Positions 44,220-54,856 of a DNA stretch of 64,000 nucleotides are shown here, piece after piece (positions within the stretch are counted from its first letter, which is position 1; every line of letters begins with the position of its first letter). Below the pieces are notes generated by a model. The model ran no database searches and was not told the origin of the DNA. It saw only the letters and a program-made list of their open reading frames with translations. This DNA is from Poa pratensis (taxonomy: Eukaryota; Streptophyta; Magnoliopsida; Poales; Poaceae). Position numbers and translations under genes: made by a program. The stretch lies in NCBI GenBank assembly GCA_947311845.1, contig CAMZMU010000096.1, positions 11,014,570 to 11,078,569 of the forward strand, read 5' to 3'.

Positions 44220-44971
44220 ATTAGCGAGCAATACGGCAGTACCTCGTCGAGGAGAAAGCAGTGGAGGACGTAGAGTCGTTCCTTGACGTCTTCTTTAGGG
44301 AGCCAACCAGCTCGCCGTCGCCGCACATGCATCCGCCGCCGTGCGCTCTCTTCGCCGGCCGCTTCTCCGGCCGTCCCTGCACCCGGCTGAGCCCTCCTGG
44401 AGCTCCTACATATGGTCCTCCGTTTCGACGACGACGCACGCTTGCCGGGACGGTTCCAATCGCCGGGATCGGGTTCGTCTTCCCCAAATCCGGCCGTAGC
44501 GCCGCCGCGTCGAATAACTCCCTCCTGTACTCATCCGAAGTCCTCGACCCTCCCGTCCGATTCAGGGTGAGCCCTCCGTCCTTCGGAACAATTTTTTCAT
44601 CTCCCTTGCGTCCTGATACGCCGCCGCGCCGTAGCCCGTCGCCAGCCGCCGCGAGTCTTCGTTGATGCGTCAGATGGGGTCAAAACTCCACGCTGCGCAC
44701 ATAATTTTTAGCAATGTTATTTATTTCGTAAAATCTATTCCGTGCGCGGGCACTGCCCCGTTCTTACACGGTGCTCCCTCTCGCGCGTCGTCCGATTGTC
44801 ATCGTGCGGCGCGGAGCGATCGCGTGCGTGTGTCGCGTCCGGACAAAACGCACCGAGCGGTCAACCTCTGCCGTTCCCCATTCAGCTCTCGCCCACGAGG
44901 CTGTGCTCCTCCCTTCCACCCCTCGCCGGCGCAAATCTCCCCCGCCGCCGGCAATTCCCGGCACCGCTGAC
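44220..44971 (+). other. GC-rich, genic-looking sequence inside the Mutator-like element
   Basis: A frame at 44261-44665 (134 residues, MEDVESFLDVFFREPTSS start) and GC-rich sequence to 44,970 look like parts of a captured host gene, but I recognise no domain. The hAT element that follows is inserted in it; rejoined across the insertion, sequence runs on to about 46,200 with a splice-donor-like CACGTAAG at 46,200. Confidence 0.35.
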
Positions 44972-45853
44972 TCACCCCGGGCGTTCGGTCTGTTCGGTTT
45001 GCTCGGTCCGGTCTTTTCGGTCATCCAAAATTTTGGTCATCTAGAAACGCTACCCGAATTACGGCCGGTCTTTTCGGTCTTTTTGTATTCGGTCTTCGGT
45101 CTTTTCGGTCCGGTCTTCGCTCATGACCAAATAGACCGAAAAAAGAAAATAACAGCAACACAATCTCTTGTTATATTTAGCTCATCCTCATAGTTATATT
45201 CCTTCAGCTCATCCTCATGTTCAAATGTCATCTACAAAAAGACAGCAACACAATCTCTTGTTTAGATGCCAATACAGAAATATATAATCATAAGCATGCG
45301 TACCACTAGCAGTCTAGCACTAGCAGAGTAGTCTAGCACTAAGCCTGATCTAGCACAGTCCGGCAACAAAATTACAGGGAAACAAGAACCAAGCTTGCTG
45401 TGTGCTTGGCATGCGTACCACAATCTCTTGTTCTAGTAGACATGGGAGGAGGCGGAGAATGGATGGAGGTCGCTGGTTCCAGGCGGCAAGATGGATGGAT
45501 ACGTATGCGTACCACAAAATTCTAGGGAAACAAATGGCGGGGATGGAGTTAGGTCATGGAAACGAGCGCTAGTGCTGAAATTGGGGAAAAGAAGTAGGGA
45601 TCTAGGCCTCGATGGGCTGTGCTACATGCTAGAGTACACGAGTTGGGCCTGAATGTCTAATTCGCATCGCTAGTTCGGTCCCTTCGGTCATTTCGGTACT
45701 CAGCTCGTGATAACCGAACAGACCGATATTATTTCGGTTACTTGATTCTCAGCACCGATATTATTTCGGTTACTCGAAATTCTGGGTATTTCGGTTACGG
45801 TCCCGGTCTTTTCGGGTTCGGGCTTCGGTTTCGGTTTTTTGTGCCCGGGGTGA
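44972..45853. mobile_element. hAT-type non-autonomous element
   Basis: CCGCTGAC is duplicated at 44964-44971 and 45854-45861, the 8-base duplication typical of hAT elements. The inverted ends are TCACCCCGGGC. Just inside each end lie many CGGTCT/TTCGGT words (for example GGTCTTTTCGGTC), which would be subterminal transposase sites. No transposase frame. Confidence 0.85.
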
Positions 45854-46100
45854 CCGCTGACCTCCAAATACCTTAAGGATTCACCCGACGAGCTCCTCCA
45901 TCTACTGGTCACGCTCGATTTGGTTGTTTGGGAGCAGCGGAGCGGATCCCTTCCCTGTATTCTTATCGGCACCCGTCGCGATCGAGCTCCATCGGCAACG
46001 ATTTCCGCCGGCGCTGACCCCCACATACCCTAGGGACGCGCGTGTGGAGCACCTCCTTCGACTGTTCACGATCGATTTGGTTGTGCGCGAGCAGCGCAGT
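45854..46100. repeat. Tandem duplication of about 158 bases
   Basis: CGCTGACCTCCAAATACCTTA...CTCGATTTGGTTGTTTGGGAGCAGCG (45,855-45,940) is repeated as CGCTGACCCCCACATACCCTA...ATCGATTTGGTTGTGCGCGAGCAGCG (46,013-46,098), diverged by many substitutions. It may be part of a duplicated 5' gene region. Confidence 0.7.
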
Positions 46101-46429
46101 GGATTCCTTACCCGCCTCCTTCTCGGGCTCGCAGCGAAGTCGGGAACCGGCGGATTTCGTTCGATTAAACCATATCGAGTTTGTCCCCTTCGTTCTCGTA
46201 CACGTAAGTCGAACTTGAACCGTAGCTACTTGTTTTGTGTCTGGTGTTTCTGCTTGATTTTCTGGGGGATTTTGTACGATTTGATTTCTGGCTTTCTAAT
46301 CCGTAGTGTTTTTGTTGTGCAGGGTTTCCAGGTTTGCAGTGCAGAAGGACTAGTAAGTTTGGTTGTTATTTGGAACTGGAGAATTATAATCTCCATGACA
46401 TCCATATATCTGTAGTTGCAACTCTCGTG

Positions 46430-47600
46430 AAATAGTTTGCTACATGTAGTTCTGCCCTAGGATATAGCTGATTAGTGATTTTTGTAGTAGCTCTGCAACC
46501 TAGTTTCATGTTTTTTATGTGTAGCATATATTCCGCACCATTTTGCCTGGTTGTTTTATAGCGATGTAGTTATATATGGCATGAGTGTCTTTTTTGTAGC
46601 ATGTAAGGATCTACATTGTTGCTCAGTTCTTTTGGTTTGGTAGTATGTAAGTTACTACTATGATTTTTGTTTGCATTTGGCACCATGTATATGTATAAAG
46701 AATTGATGTAGCTCATTGAATACTGGTTGTACTTTTAGATTCACATGTGGCCTTTTTCTACGTTTTTTTAGCTTTTCCAATCATTAGCACTTTTGTAATT
46801 ATTGGTGTATAAAGTACATGTATATGTACGCATCCTACATGTAGTTATCTGTTTGGATTGATGGTTTAGCATAGCATGGAGATGTATGTTTTTATCTTTA
46901 AAATTCCAAGCATTATGAAGCATGTAGATATATGTTCATATGTAGTTTCATCACCCAAATTTTATGAATAAGATGAAACTACATGTTTCCATATGTATTT
47001 ACCTGCTGCATGTACGTTTTTGATGAAAATTGCATTCAAGATGTAATTTTGATATGAAAACTACAATGCAGCTTTTTAAACGGTACTTAATTATTTTTCC
47101 ACAAGATTTCATTAGTCTGGGATATAGTACATGCAGTTCCCACACAGAGAGATGATTTTGCCATGACATGTAGACGTTTTGATTCGTTTTGCCTCTCTCG
47201 TGCGCCGGTTGGCATCGCTAGACCACTTTTTACCGAGCTAGCATTTTTTAATGCAATTAGATGTATTTTTATTCGGGTATATTATATGTACAATGTATTT
47301 TTTGCCATGGCATGTAGATGTTTTTTTGTGAACTGTTTTTGCACAAATTAGATGAAAACTACATGTCAGGTTGCATAAGTAGGTATCTTGCATGTATTGT
47401 TTAAATGGCACTTATATGTACTTTTCTAATGTTAACATTACTGACACACCATATGTAGGTTTCCAAATAGTTTTTGATTTTTTCTGTCGGTAGATGTAGA
47501 TTTTCAATTTCAATTGTTTTTGCAGGTGCATTTTTTATTTTTTCAATGGAATATGTACTTTCAGAAGATGTTTTTTCTGTAAATTGTTTTTGAACAAATT
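46430..47600. other. AT-rich interior of the Mutator-like element
   Basis: No gene. The word ATGTAG, usually as CATGTAG or ACATGTAG, recurs far more often than expected by eye, without fixed spacing. Confidence 0.4.
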
Positions 47601-47629
47601 CTGTTTATGAAGCTGTCATACACAGAATC

Positions 47630-49040
47630 GGTAGTGCCATGTTGTGTCATCAGACGGCACTGTATTATCCACGGATGTCTGAGCTGGTTCGACAATAGGA
47701 ACCCCTTCAACCTCTAGATTGGCAAATGGTTGGTTATCGATATCTAGAGCTGGAGTGTTCAGGTCAATACCACCAGCTGCAAAGTCCATATTCACATCCG
47801 CATGAAAAACTTCAACCTTTTCAGTATATATGTCTGCATGAAAAACTACAAGTATTTTGCAAGTTTTCTACACAAGTACTTCTAAGCGAATTACTGTCAT
47901 GTTTCCTTCATTTTTTCTATGCAAATGACTTGATACTTTTCCATTTTTTTACAGCCAATAATACTTGGAGAAGAAGTTCAGACATGTAGTTCCAGGTTCA
48001 ACCAGCTACAACTTCTATGAAAACTTGTAGTTTGGGTACTTGGAAAGGAGTTTTTTGGGAGAAAACTACATGTCTCTGGGGCATCAAGTTCCTGCTTTAG
48101 AGTACTCTCCGAACATAACTGCAATGGCATCAAGTTCCTTTTTAGAGAACTCTCGGAACATAACTGCAATGGCATCAAGTTCCTGCTTTTAGAACTAGTT
48201 AATGGTCTCCTGCTTTTAGACTGTAGTTTGCATGAAGTTCCAATACTTTCGGTTTCCTGAACCAAGTGGTTTACTGAACTATGTGATTTCCATGGATGTT
48301 TCTTCAAAATTGAACAAGTTTTTGCTGCTTTTTACATCTGAAGTTTCCTAGAGCTATAGTTGACGTATTTTAACTTGCCACCGCCCTCCTGGTTGTTCCC
48401 CTGTACTACTAGCTGATGTATTCTCTTTGGTTTCTTCCTGGAGATCCTAATGTTTCTTTTCAAGATGGAAATTTTGGGGAGTGGGGATGGATCTTTGTGA
48501 TTTTGTGTTGGCCTTTCAGTTTCTAAACTAGTTTTCCTGCTGGTAGTTCCATCAATCTGAGATGGGGTAGATGAGGTAGAAAGTAGGAACCTCTCCCTGG
48601 CGGCTTCTAGAGGAAGAAGAGAATGGTAGCAGGTAGGGTTGAATTTGGATCCTCCTACACATAGTTTAATAGCTGGGGTTGGCATCCGGGCCTGTCCCGC
48701 ACAGCGTGCGGTGACAAAATCCTGGCGGGACCACGTTTCTGGTAGCGGGAGGTGATTCTTTCCGTTTCTGGGTATGGTTTTTGAATGTCAGTTTGGCTGC
48801 TTGGAGTGAATTGAACTTCATAGTCGCGACCAGATTCTTCACTTGAAAGCATGTGCTCTGTTTCTACTATTGTATCAGCATATGGACCAGTGTTGCTTGC
48901 AGACACTTGTGCTAGTTCTTGAAAATGGCCACCTTGTCCAACAAGATGGACATTTTGCTCTGTTCCATCATCATCAGCTGGAGCGTTCAGGTCAAGTCCG
49001 CATGGTGGATAGTTTGTGCCCATGACCTGGATGATCAAAT
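47630..49040 (-). pseudogene. Decayed minus-strand coding remnant, possibly transposase-related
   Basis: On the minus strand at 48655-49038 a frame reads MGTNYPPCGLDLNAPADDDGTEQ... for 127 residues. A second, similar GGIDLNTPALDID motif is readable on the same strand near 47,750. Two further minus frames (48332-48685 and 47978-48307) follow without known domains. The GLDLN(A/T)PA phrase is, from memory, seen near the N-terminus of grass FAR1-related proteins, a family descended from Mutator transposases, which would suit this location. The link is weak and frames are interrupted. Confidence 0.3.
48081..48200. repeat. Short tandem repeat of about 52 bases, 2.3 copies
   Basis: GGCATCAAGTTCCT followed by TTTAGAGAACTCTC(C/G)GAACATAACTGCAAT is repeated; the minus strand reads ...NLMPLQLCSES twice. 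Confidence 0.8.
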
Positions 49041-50226
49041 AACAAGGTTTTTTTTAGCAAAATTGATCACAATCACCGCATATATATTTCTTGTTGAAAT
49101 TTAACTCTTTTCACCTTCTGTATTGATCACAAGTACTAGCAGAACTACATCTATCTCTCTTGTTGAAATACATAAATCATCATCTATCTTCAGTTTTTAC
49201 AGCCTATGCATCTATGTATTGTAACAACTGCTTACTAACATAAGTTCCATTTACATTTGTTTTGTTACAGATAAACTGACATCTGGATGCCATGCTTGAT
49301 GATCTATTTGGTAGCCATATCAGAATACACCAAGTCACGGAAGGGAACAAGCTGCATCCAGTTCTGAACATGAACATATCTACCATATACGACTCCTGTA
49401 TCTACTTGTACTTATGTATATACTAGATCATGCGGAAAATTTCAATCTATTACCCCTCGTAAAGTAACATGCCCAAAAACCCTGAGATGTTTACCTACTA
49501 CTACTGTGATTAAACTCTGTTTTCTTACATCTACGAACAATGAAAAGGAAAGAAAAACTGGATGGTTTTATGTATTGATGTTTAAGATGTATTTCTTTTA
49601 CCTGCGATTACATGTGTCCCTTTTCTTTTGTGAATGTATTTTCTGCTGGATCTGGATTCCTCTGCTCAATATCCTTCTATTTTTTTGCTTGTGTTTGCAC
49701 AGAAAGATGTATGTAGCTTCGTAGGGCAAACAGTGCCCGGAGACTGGGTCAAAACTGTGCCTTTTCTATTTCGGGAAGAGACTGGGGACCATTTTTCCTG
49801 TTGACTTTCGGTAACACGGGACAAAATCTGGACGGGAGGTGTTTCTTTCCGTTTTTGGTAACACGGGACCACACTTTCCGTTTTTGGAGGGGGCACCGCG
49901 TAAGGCAAACCAGTGCCCGGGCACTGTGTAGCCTCGTCCTATTTATTTCCTCCCACTAACAGATGAGACCCACTTAACAGAAAAGGGCAGACTGGGTTCA
50001 TTATTTAATATGAAGGGTTATCTGCAAAAGAAACGACCCGCATGGTCAAAACGTGAGGCGCACGTGACCTATCTCGGTCAAAAACCGGTCAAAAACCGAC
50101 CGAGTGACCAAAGTGCACACGAATGTTCACTTCAGTGATGGGTTCACAAGATTTTTGAAAATGGTGACTTAAGTGCACCCACACGACAACTTCAGTGACC
50201 GCCAGTGCTATTTACTCGGTGTACCA

Positions 50227-51179
50227 CTCATGTCTTGCCCCGTTCTACTCTTCCTGGTTCATATATGTGCTTGCAATCCGGCACTCTCATGAAATAGTCT
50301 AGTTTCCTCAAATTCTATTACTGACATGCTCCGGTTCTACTCTTCGAGGCATATATGCGATTGCGAGATACTATTATAAACAACATGAATGAAAAGGAAA
50401 ATCGAACTTCACATGCTGTACATACATACTCTGCCGGTTGAAACAGCCTGCAAAGGGTTCGAGTCCAACACTCAGTTATGAAGCCCTTTTAGTTTCCTCA
50501 AATTACGTGACTGATCTGCCACTGATTTCTTCCCCGGTTCTTCTCTTCCTGAAAAACATATATGTGAATATCATTCTGAGCTATTAAAAGCAACATGAAA
50601 AAGGCAAATCAAAGTTCACATACATACTCTGCTTGTTGACATGATCTGCAAATGGTTAAAAGAAAATTTACTCGTAGTCTTTCCTGCGCTATAACCATAA
50701 CAGGCAAAGCAGAACCAGACGAGAGCTTTCAAGGATCAGTCGATCCCGAAATGAACCCTTGATCGCAACGAGCAATCACGAAGACGTGGTCTGATGCCTT
50801 CCGCCCGTCTGAAAAATGTCGCGTGGAATCGATCTGTTCGCCGCCTCACGGGCGCAAGAGGTTAAAGCATCAAGAACTCTGAATCTTCTTGGTGTTTCCT
50901 GTCAAGATCTTTGCAGCTGGGCCAGTTGTCTTGTGGCCGCGCTCTTTTTAAGTGGGTGGGACTGAGGTGTACTGGAGGCAGCCGCACACTATCTCACGCG
51001 CTCTACGCCGCGCCGCCTTCCTAAATCTCGCGTCGTAGATGGCAAGATGTGACATGTCTCCTCAGTTAGATATTTTACACAACGATGCCTAGATCTTCTC
51101 GAAGGACATCCGTTCACCAGATTATTGTGGGTCTGGAAAATCTCTGCCGAACTCACTCCGAGGACAATTCTTATACTTA
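50227..51179. other. 3' flank of the broken CBF, interrupted from it by the Mutator-like element
   Basis: Colinear with 1166-2156 in the left block. It includes 37 bases (around 50,943-50,975, TTTTTAAGTGGGTGGGACTG) that the left block lacks; the same words occur 3' of the other plus-strand CBF at 54,485-54,505. Confidence 0.7.
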
Positions 51180-52506
51180 CTAGAAAACGTGCCCGTGCGT
51201 TGCAACGGGTAATAAAATGTGTTGACTCAATATACAAAGTGATTTCTCGTAGGTAAAACCGAGACGTATGGATAAAATCAGTTGGATTCAACGCATCCCT
51301 CGACTTCAGCTGATCATCAATAAGTCACATACAGGTTGTGTTCCACATCATAACCTATTTGGATAGAAATTGAAATGCAATTACTGTTCTAGATATGTAA
51401 TTGCATTTGAAGCGCAGTCCATTTCACATGAAAGAAGTTTGATCGCAAATAGACAAAGGGACCGCATTCCGAGAATCCACTTCGGCTTATAGGTGCATCT
51501 ACACCCACTACCCATTAAACGAATTTTGAAATGTCAAAAATTCAAACAAAAATTTCGGAGGTATATATGAACATTCTATGTTCGTAAAAAAAATCAGGAT
51601 GAAAATACATTTTATGCGGCGGGTGTAGAAAAGACAAATCCCGGTATTCAAAAATGTATCTGCACGTAACATTTTTTTTCTTTTTTATACCGATCACACA
51701 AAATATCTTTTCGATGCACGCTAGCTAGCATAATTACATTTTGGATTTAGTAGTCCTAAACATTTTCACCTTGCCAGCTTGAAACCAGAAGCTAGCTAGC
51801 TACTCACGCTACTATTTTTTCAGAATAGGTGAATACACCGGCCTACTCCAGCTAGTACTCCTAGTAGAAGAAGTGGAATAAAAGAAGAAGTGAATCAAGA
51901 AAATATAAATCGGGGTGGGTTTCGCTCGAATTAACGTTGTCCGCCCAGGATCAGTACCAGGTCGTGTCCCCGAGCAGCTCGTCGCTTTCGTGCTGCTTGA
52001 CGAGTTGGAGGCTTGGAGCCGCAGGACGCTACACTGGAGCGTGGCGACGGAGAGGCGAACGGCCGCAGGGGAGCTGGGTTCGGCGAGCTGCTGGGGAGAA
52101 CGGGGCCGGCCGGTGCCTTTAGAGCACCGTCAGTGGCCGGGGATCCGACGCGGCGTGTGTGCTGCCTGCAGTGGGAAAATATGAGGCGGCGTGGGTGCTG
52201 CCGGCGCCGTCGAATCCGGCGAGGCGCATGTGCTGCCGCCGGCGGAGAATCCATGGAGGCACGGGTGTTGAAGACGTCAGGGACTCCGGAGTGTCATGGG
52301 TGCTGTCGCCGGCGAGAAAACATGGCGACGGGGGAGGGGATTGGATGGGCCGTCAGGTTGGAGACGACCGACGGGATAAAATAAAAACGAATCGGTACAT
52401 GACTTATGGGTGGCAGTAGTGGGTAATTTGTGCAAACTTCAGGGGTATGTTCTATCTTAACGTACCGCTGCCAACCATCACCTTTAGTCGTATTATATAG
52501 TAGAGA
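51180..52506 (-). mobile_element. Helitron, with the empty site preserved in the left block
   Basis: On the minus strand the element starts TCTCTACTATATAATACGAC and ends with the hairpin CCCGTTGCAACGCACGGG, CACGTTTT and CTAG. It sits between A and T. The left block has the unoccupied A|T at 2156/2157, so the boundaries are exact. It is 1.33 kb without a Rep/helicase gene. The GC-rich part at 51,930-52,385 is probably captured sequence, which I do not recognise. Confidence 0.88.
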
Positions 52507-52660
52507 TAAATTTTGAAGGATTTTCGAGATGTTCTAGAAGATTGTAGTTTCCTTTATTATCATCCATCTAGAGCAGGGCATGCCTCTAGTCCATAATATC
52601 CGGCTACACACACATTTTCCAGGCCAGGTGTCCATTTTTTTTTTGCCTCCAACTGAAAAA

Positions 52661-52734
52661 CAGATAACGCGGGAATGAAAAACGGATACGCCTCTCTGGG
52701 CCTCCCTGGGCTGAGCCGGTTGGTTGAGCCCAAT
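52661..52734 (+). promoter_or_regulatory. Conserved upstream block, CBF copy at 53058
   Basis: CAGATAACGCGGGAATG, GGCCTCCCTGGG and GTTGAGCCCAAT match the block at 2306-2385 with one change in the last word (GTGGAG to GTTGAG). Confidence 0.5.
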
Positions 52735-52942
52735 TCACTACTTCCAAAATACGAACCTTCCTTTTGCTCTAAAAAATGCCGCAGCCCGCAAGGTGTCATT
52801 TTTTCTTCGAGCAACACCCGCAAGCTGTCTTTGCTTAACGCTGCATTCTGCCACGCGTCTATCTCACCGTCATCCCCATCCACCCATGGCTTGAGCGCGT
52901 TCAAACTCTTCAAGCTCCCACACAACAAACACATACAGTACC

Positions 52943-52950
52943 TATAAATA
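52943..52950 (+). promoter_or_regulatory. TATA box of the CBF copy at 53058
   Basis: TATAAATA in CCTATAAATAAG, 115 bases before the ATG. Confidence 0.75.
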
Positions 52951-53057
52951 AGTACACGCACTCCATAGATGCTAACAACACAGAGCACACTCCTCACTAA
53001 GCTCCTTTGCTCAAGAAGGAATCCACCAGCCAATCACCAAGTACTCTACTTTTAGCC

Positions 53058-53783
53058 ATGGACTCGAGCTCCTCCTCCTCCTCCTCGTCGGTGTCGTACT
53101 CGCCCGAACACGCGGCGGGGCGGGCGTCGGCGGCGAAGCGCCCCGCGGGGCGTACCAAGTTCCGGGAGACGCGGCACCCGGTATACCGCGGCGTGCGGCG
53201 CCGTGGCTCCGCCGGCCGGTGGGTCTGCGAGGTGCGCGTCCCCGGAAAGCGCGGCGCGCGGCTCTGGCTCGGGACGTACGTCACCGCCGAGGCCGCTGCG
53301 CGCGCGAACGACGCTGCCATGCTGGCGCTCGGCGGCCGATAAGCCGCGTGCCTCAACTTTGCCGACTCGGCGTGGCTGCTCGCCGTGCCGTCCGCTCTCT
53401 CCGACCTCGCCGACGTCCGCCGCGCCGCTGTCGATGCCGTCGCCGATTTTCAGCGCCGGGAGGCCGCCAGCGCCTACCTCGCCGCCAACGCCGCGGAGGA
53501 GCCTTCCTGTAGCGATTCTTCAGCGCCGTCGTCGGCTGATGATGCTGGTTCGTCGGAGACGTCGGAGCTTTCCGCTGATGCAGAGTTCGAGGTGCCGGTT
53601 ACAATGGACAGTGATATGTTCAGGCTTGACATGTTCCAGGAAATGGACTTGGGCACGTACTACATGAGCCTCGCGGAGGCGCTACTCATGGACCCGCCGC
53701 GGGCGGCCACCGCCACCGGCGCGTACTGGGACAACGCAGACTGCTTTGATGGCGGAGCTGATGTGGCTCTCTGGGGCTACTAG
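53058..53783 (+). pseudogene. CBF: CBF/DREB1 group III gene with a single nonsense codon after the AP2 core
   Basis: Paralogue of the intact 2725-3453. From [10 protein letters not shown] the frame holds [68 protein letters not shown] and then TAA at 53340-53342, where related copies have a Ser codon. After the stop the same frame is open to the end: [13 protein letters not shown], an acidic tail with [20 protein letters not shown], and VALWGY at 53783. One base change (TCA to TAA by inference) thus separates it from a full-length gene of 241 residues. Promoter features are intact. The truncated 94-residue product keeps nearly all of the AP2 domain but no activation region, so it could bind CRT/DRE sites without activating. 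Alternatively the stop is recent or allelic. Confidence 0.92.
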
Positions 53784-54730
53784 GATGCTAGCTACTCTGC
53801 TACTGTCGATAATCCCCAGCACCAGCAGATTCTACTCTGTAGCATTTTGTCCCCTTTGCAAAGTTTTTTTTTACATTTGCGGGGGACTCTGTAGCAAGCA
53901 ACTGAAGCTGCTTCAAATTGAGAATGATGAAATCATGAATTACTTTTTGTCACATCAAAATCTTGTGACTGAAATTATGCTTCAAATCCAGCATGATTTG
54001 TTCTTTGATTCTTCTCTTCCTTAGCTTCCTGGTGTGTATTTTAAGCTATGAAAAGAACATGAAAAGGACAAACAATCAAAGCACACACTCTGTTCGATTC
54101 TCCTCTTCCTTAGCTTCCCGATGTGATTTTCAAGCTATGAAAAGGAACACGAAAAAGACAACTGATCAAAGCATACACTCTGTTGCTGTTGGCTGAGACG
54201 GCTTGCAAGGGATTCCACAAAAAGGAACTATTCTTTCATCCGCCATAACCTTAACAGGCAAAGAAGAAAGTGAGAGGGAGAGGAGGGGTAACTTTCATGG
54301 ATCAGCGAATCTGTTGATACCGTCGACATCGACGAGCAACGCAGCAGAGGTGGCCTGAGGCCGTCCGTCTATTGCTGTGGTCTAGAGTCGATGATCCAAT
54401 CACGGGCCCAACAGGCTGGATAAAGCAAAATGAGCTCTGAATCTTACCGCTGTTTCCTGTCACAATCTTTGTAGCTGAGCGATTTTTTCAGTGGGTGGGA
54501 CTGCGGTGAAGAAGCAACCGCACACTGTCAACGCGCTGAGTGATGATGATGCGGTGCAGTCGCGCTCAGTATCTTCCTATAAATCTTGCGTCGAAGAAGC
54601 CAAGATGTTGTGTGTCCCTCTCCATAGCTAGCTACTCCCTCCGTTCTAAAAATGATGACTTTCATTTGTCTACATGCGGACGTATCTAGGAGGTCCGGAA
54701 GTACATAATTTCCTTTGTGGAATTTTGTAC
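53784..54730. other. CBF 3' flank; truncated Stowaway at about 54,633
   Basis: Colinear with 3454-4457, including the 93-base tandem pair. TACTCCCTCCGTTCTAAAAATGATG at 54,633-54,657 is the left part of a Stowaway MITE lacking its right end, absent from the left block. Confidence 0.6.
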
Positions 54731-54732
54731 TA

Positions 54733-54856
54733 CTCTCTCCGTTCATAAAATGATGTCTTAACCTAGCTCTAATTTGCATGTATCTACATACTAAATCATG
54801 TCTAGATACATACAAATTTAAACTAGACTGAGACATTCTTTTGTGAACGGAGTGAG
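54733..54856. mobile_element. Stowaway MITE
   Basis: CTCTCTCCGTTCATAAAATG faces CTCACTCCGTTCACAAAAGA read inwards from the right. It is 124 bases long with TA on both sides (54731-54732, 54857-54858). It is absent from the left block. Confidence 0.9.

Larger units (their letters stand above)
42837..50217. mobile_element. Large Mutator-like element (7.4 kb) with long inverted ends
   Basis: GGTGTACCA is duplicated at 42828-42836 and 50218-50226, and the left block has the single-copy empty site near 1157. The ends match for the first 65 bases with two mismatches (GAGTAAATAGCACTGGCGGT..., then GTGTGGGTGCACTTAAG). Similarity continues with indels to roughly 220-280 bases (GACCGGTTTTT, TCACGTGCG, AAGTGGGTC). 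A 9-base duplication and long inverted ends define Mutator-like elements. No intact MURA transposase is seen. The interior carries a Helitron, a hAT element, GC-rich genic-looking sequence and AT-rich sequence. Confidence 0.93.
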
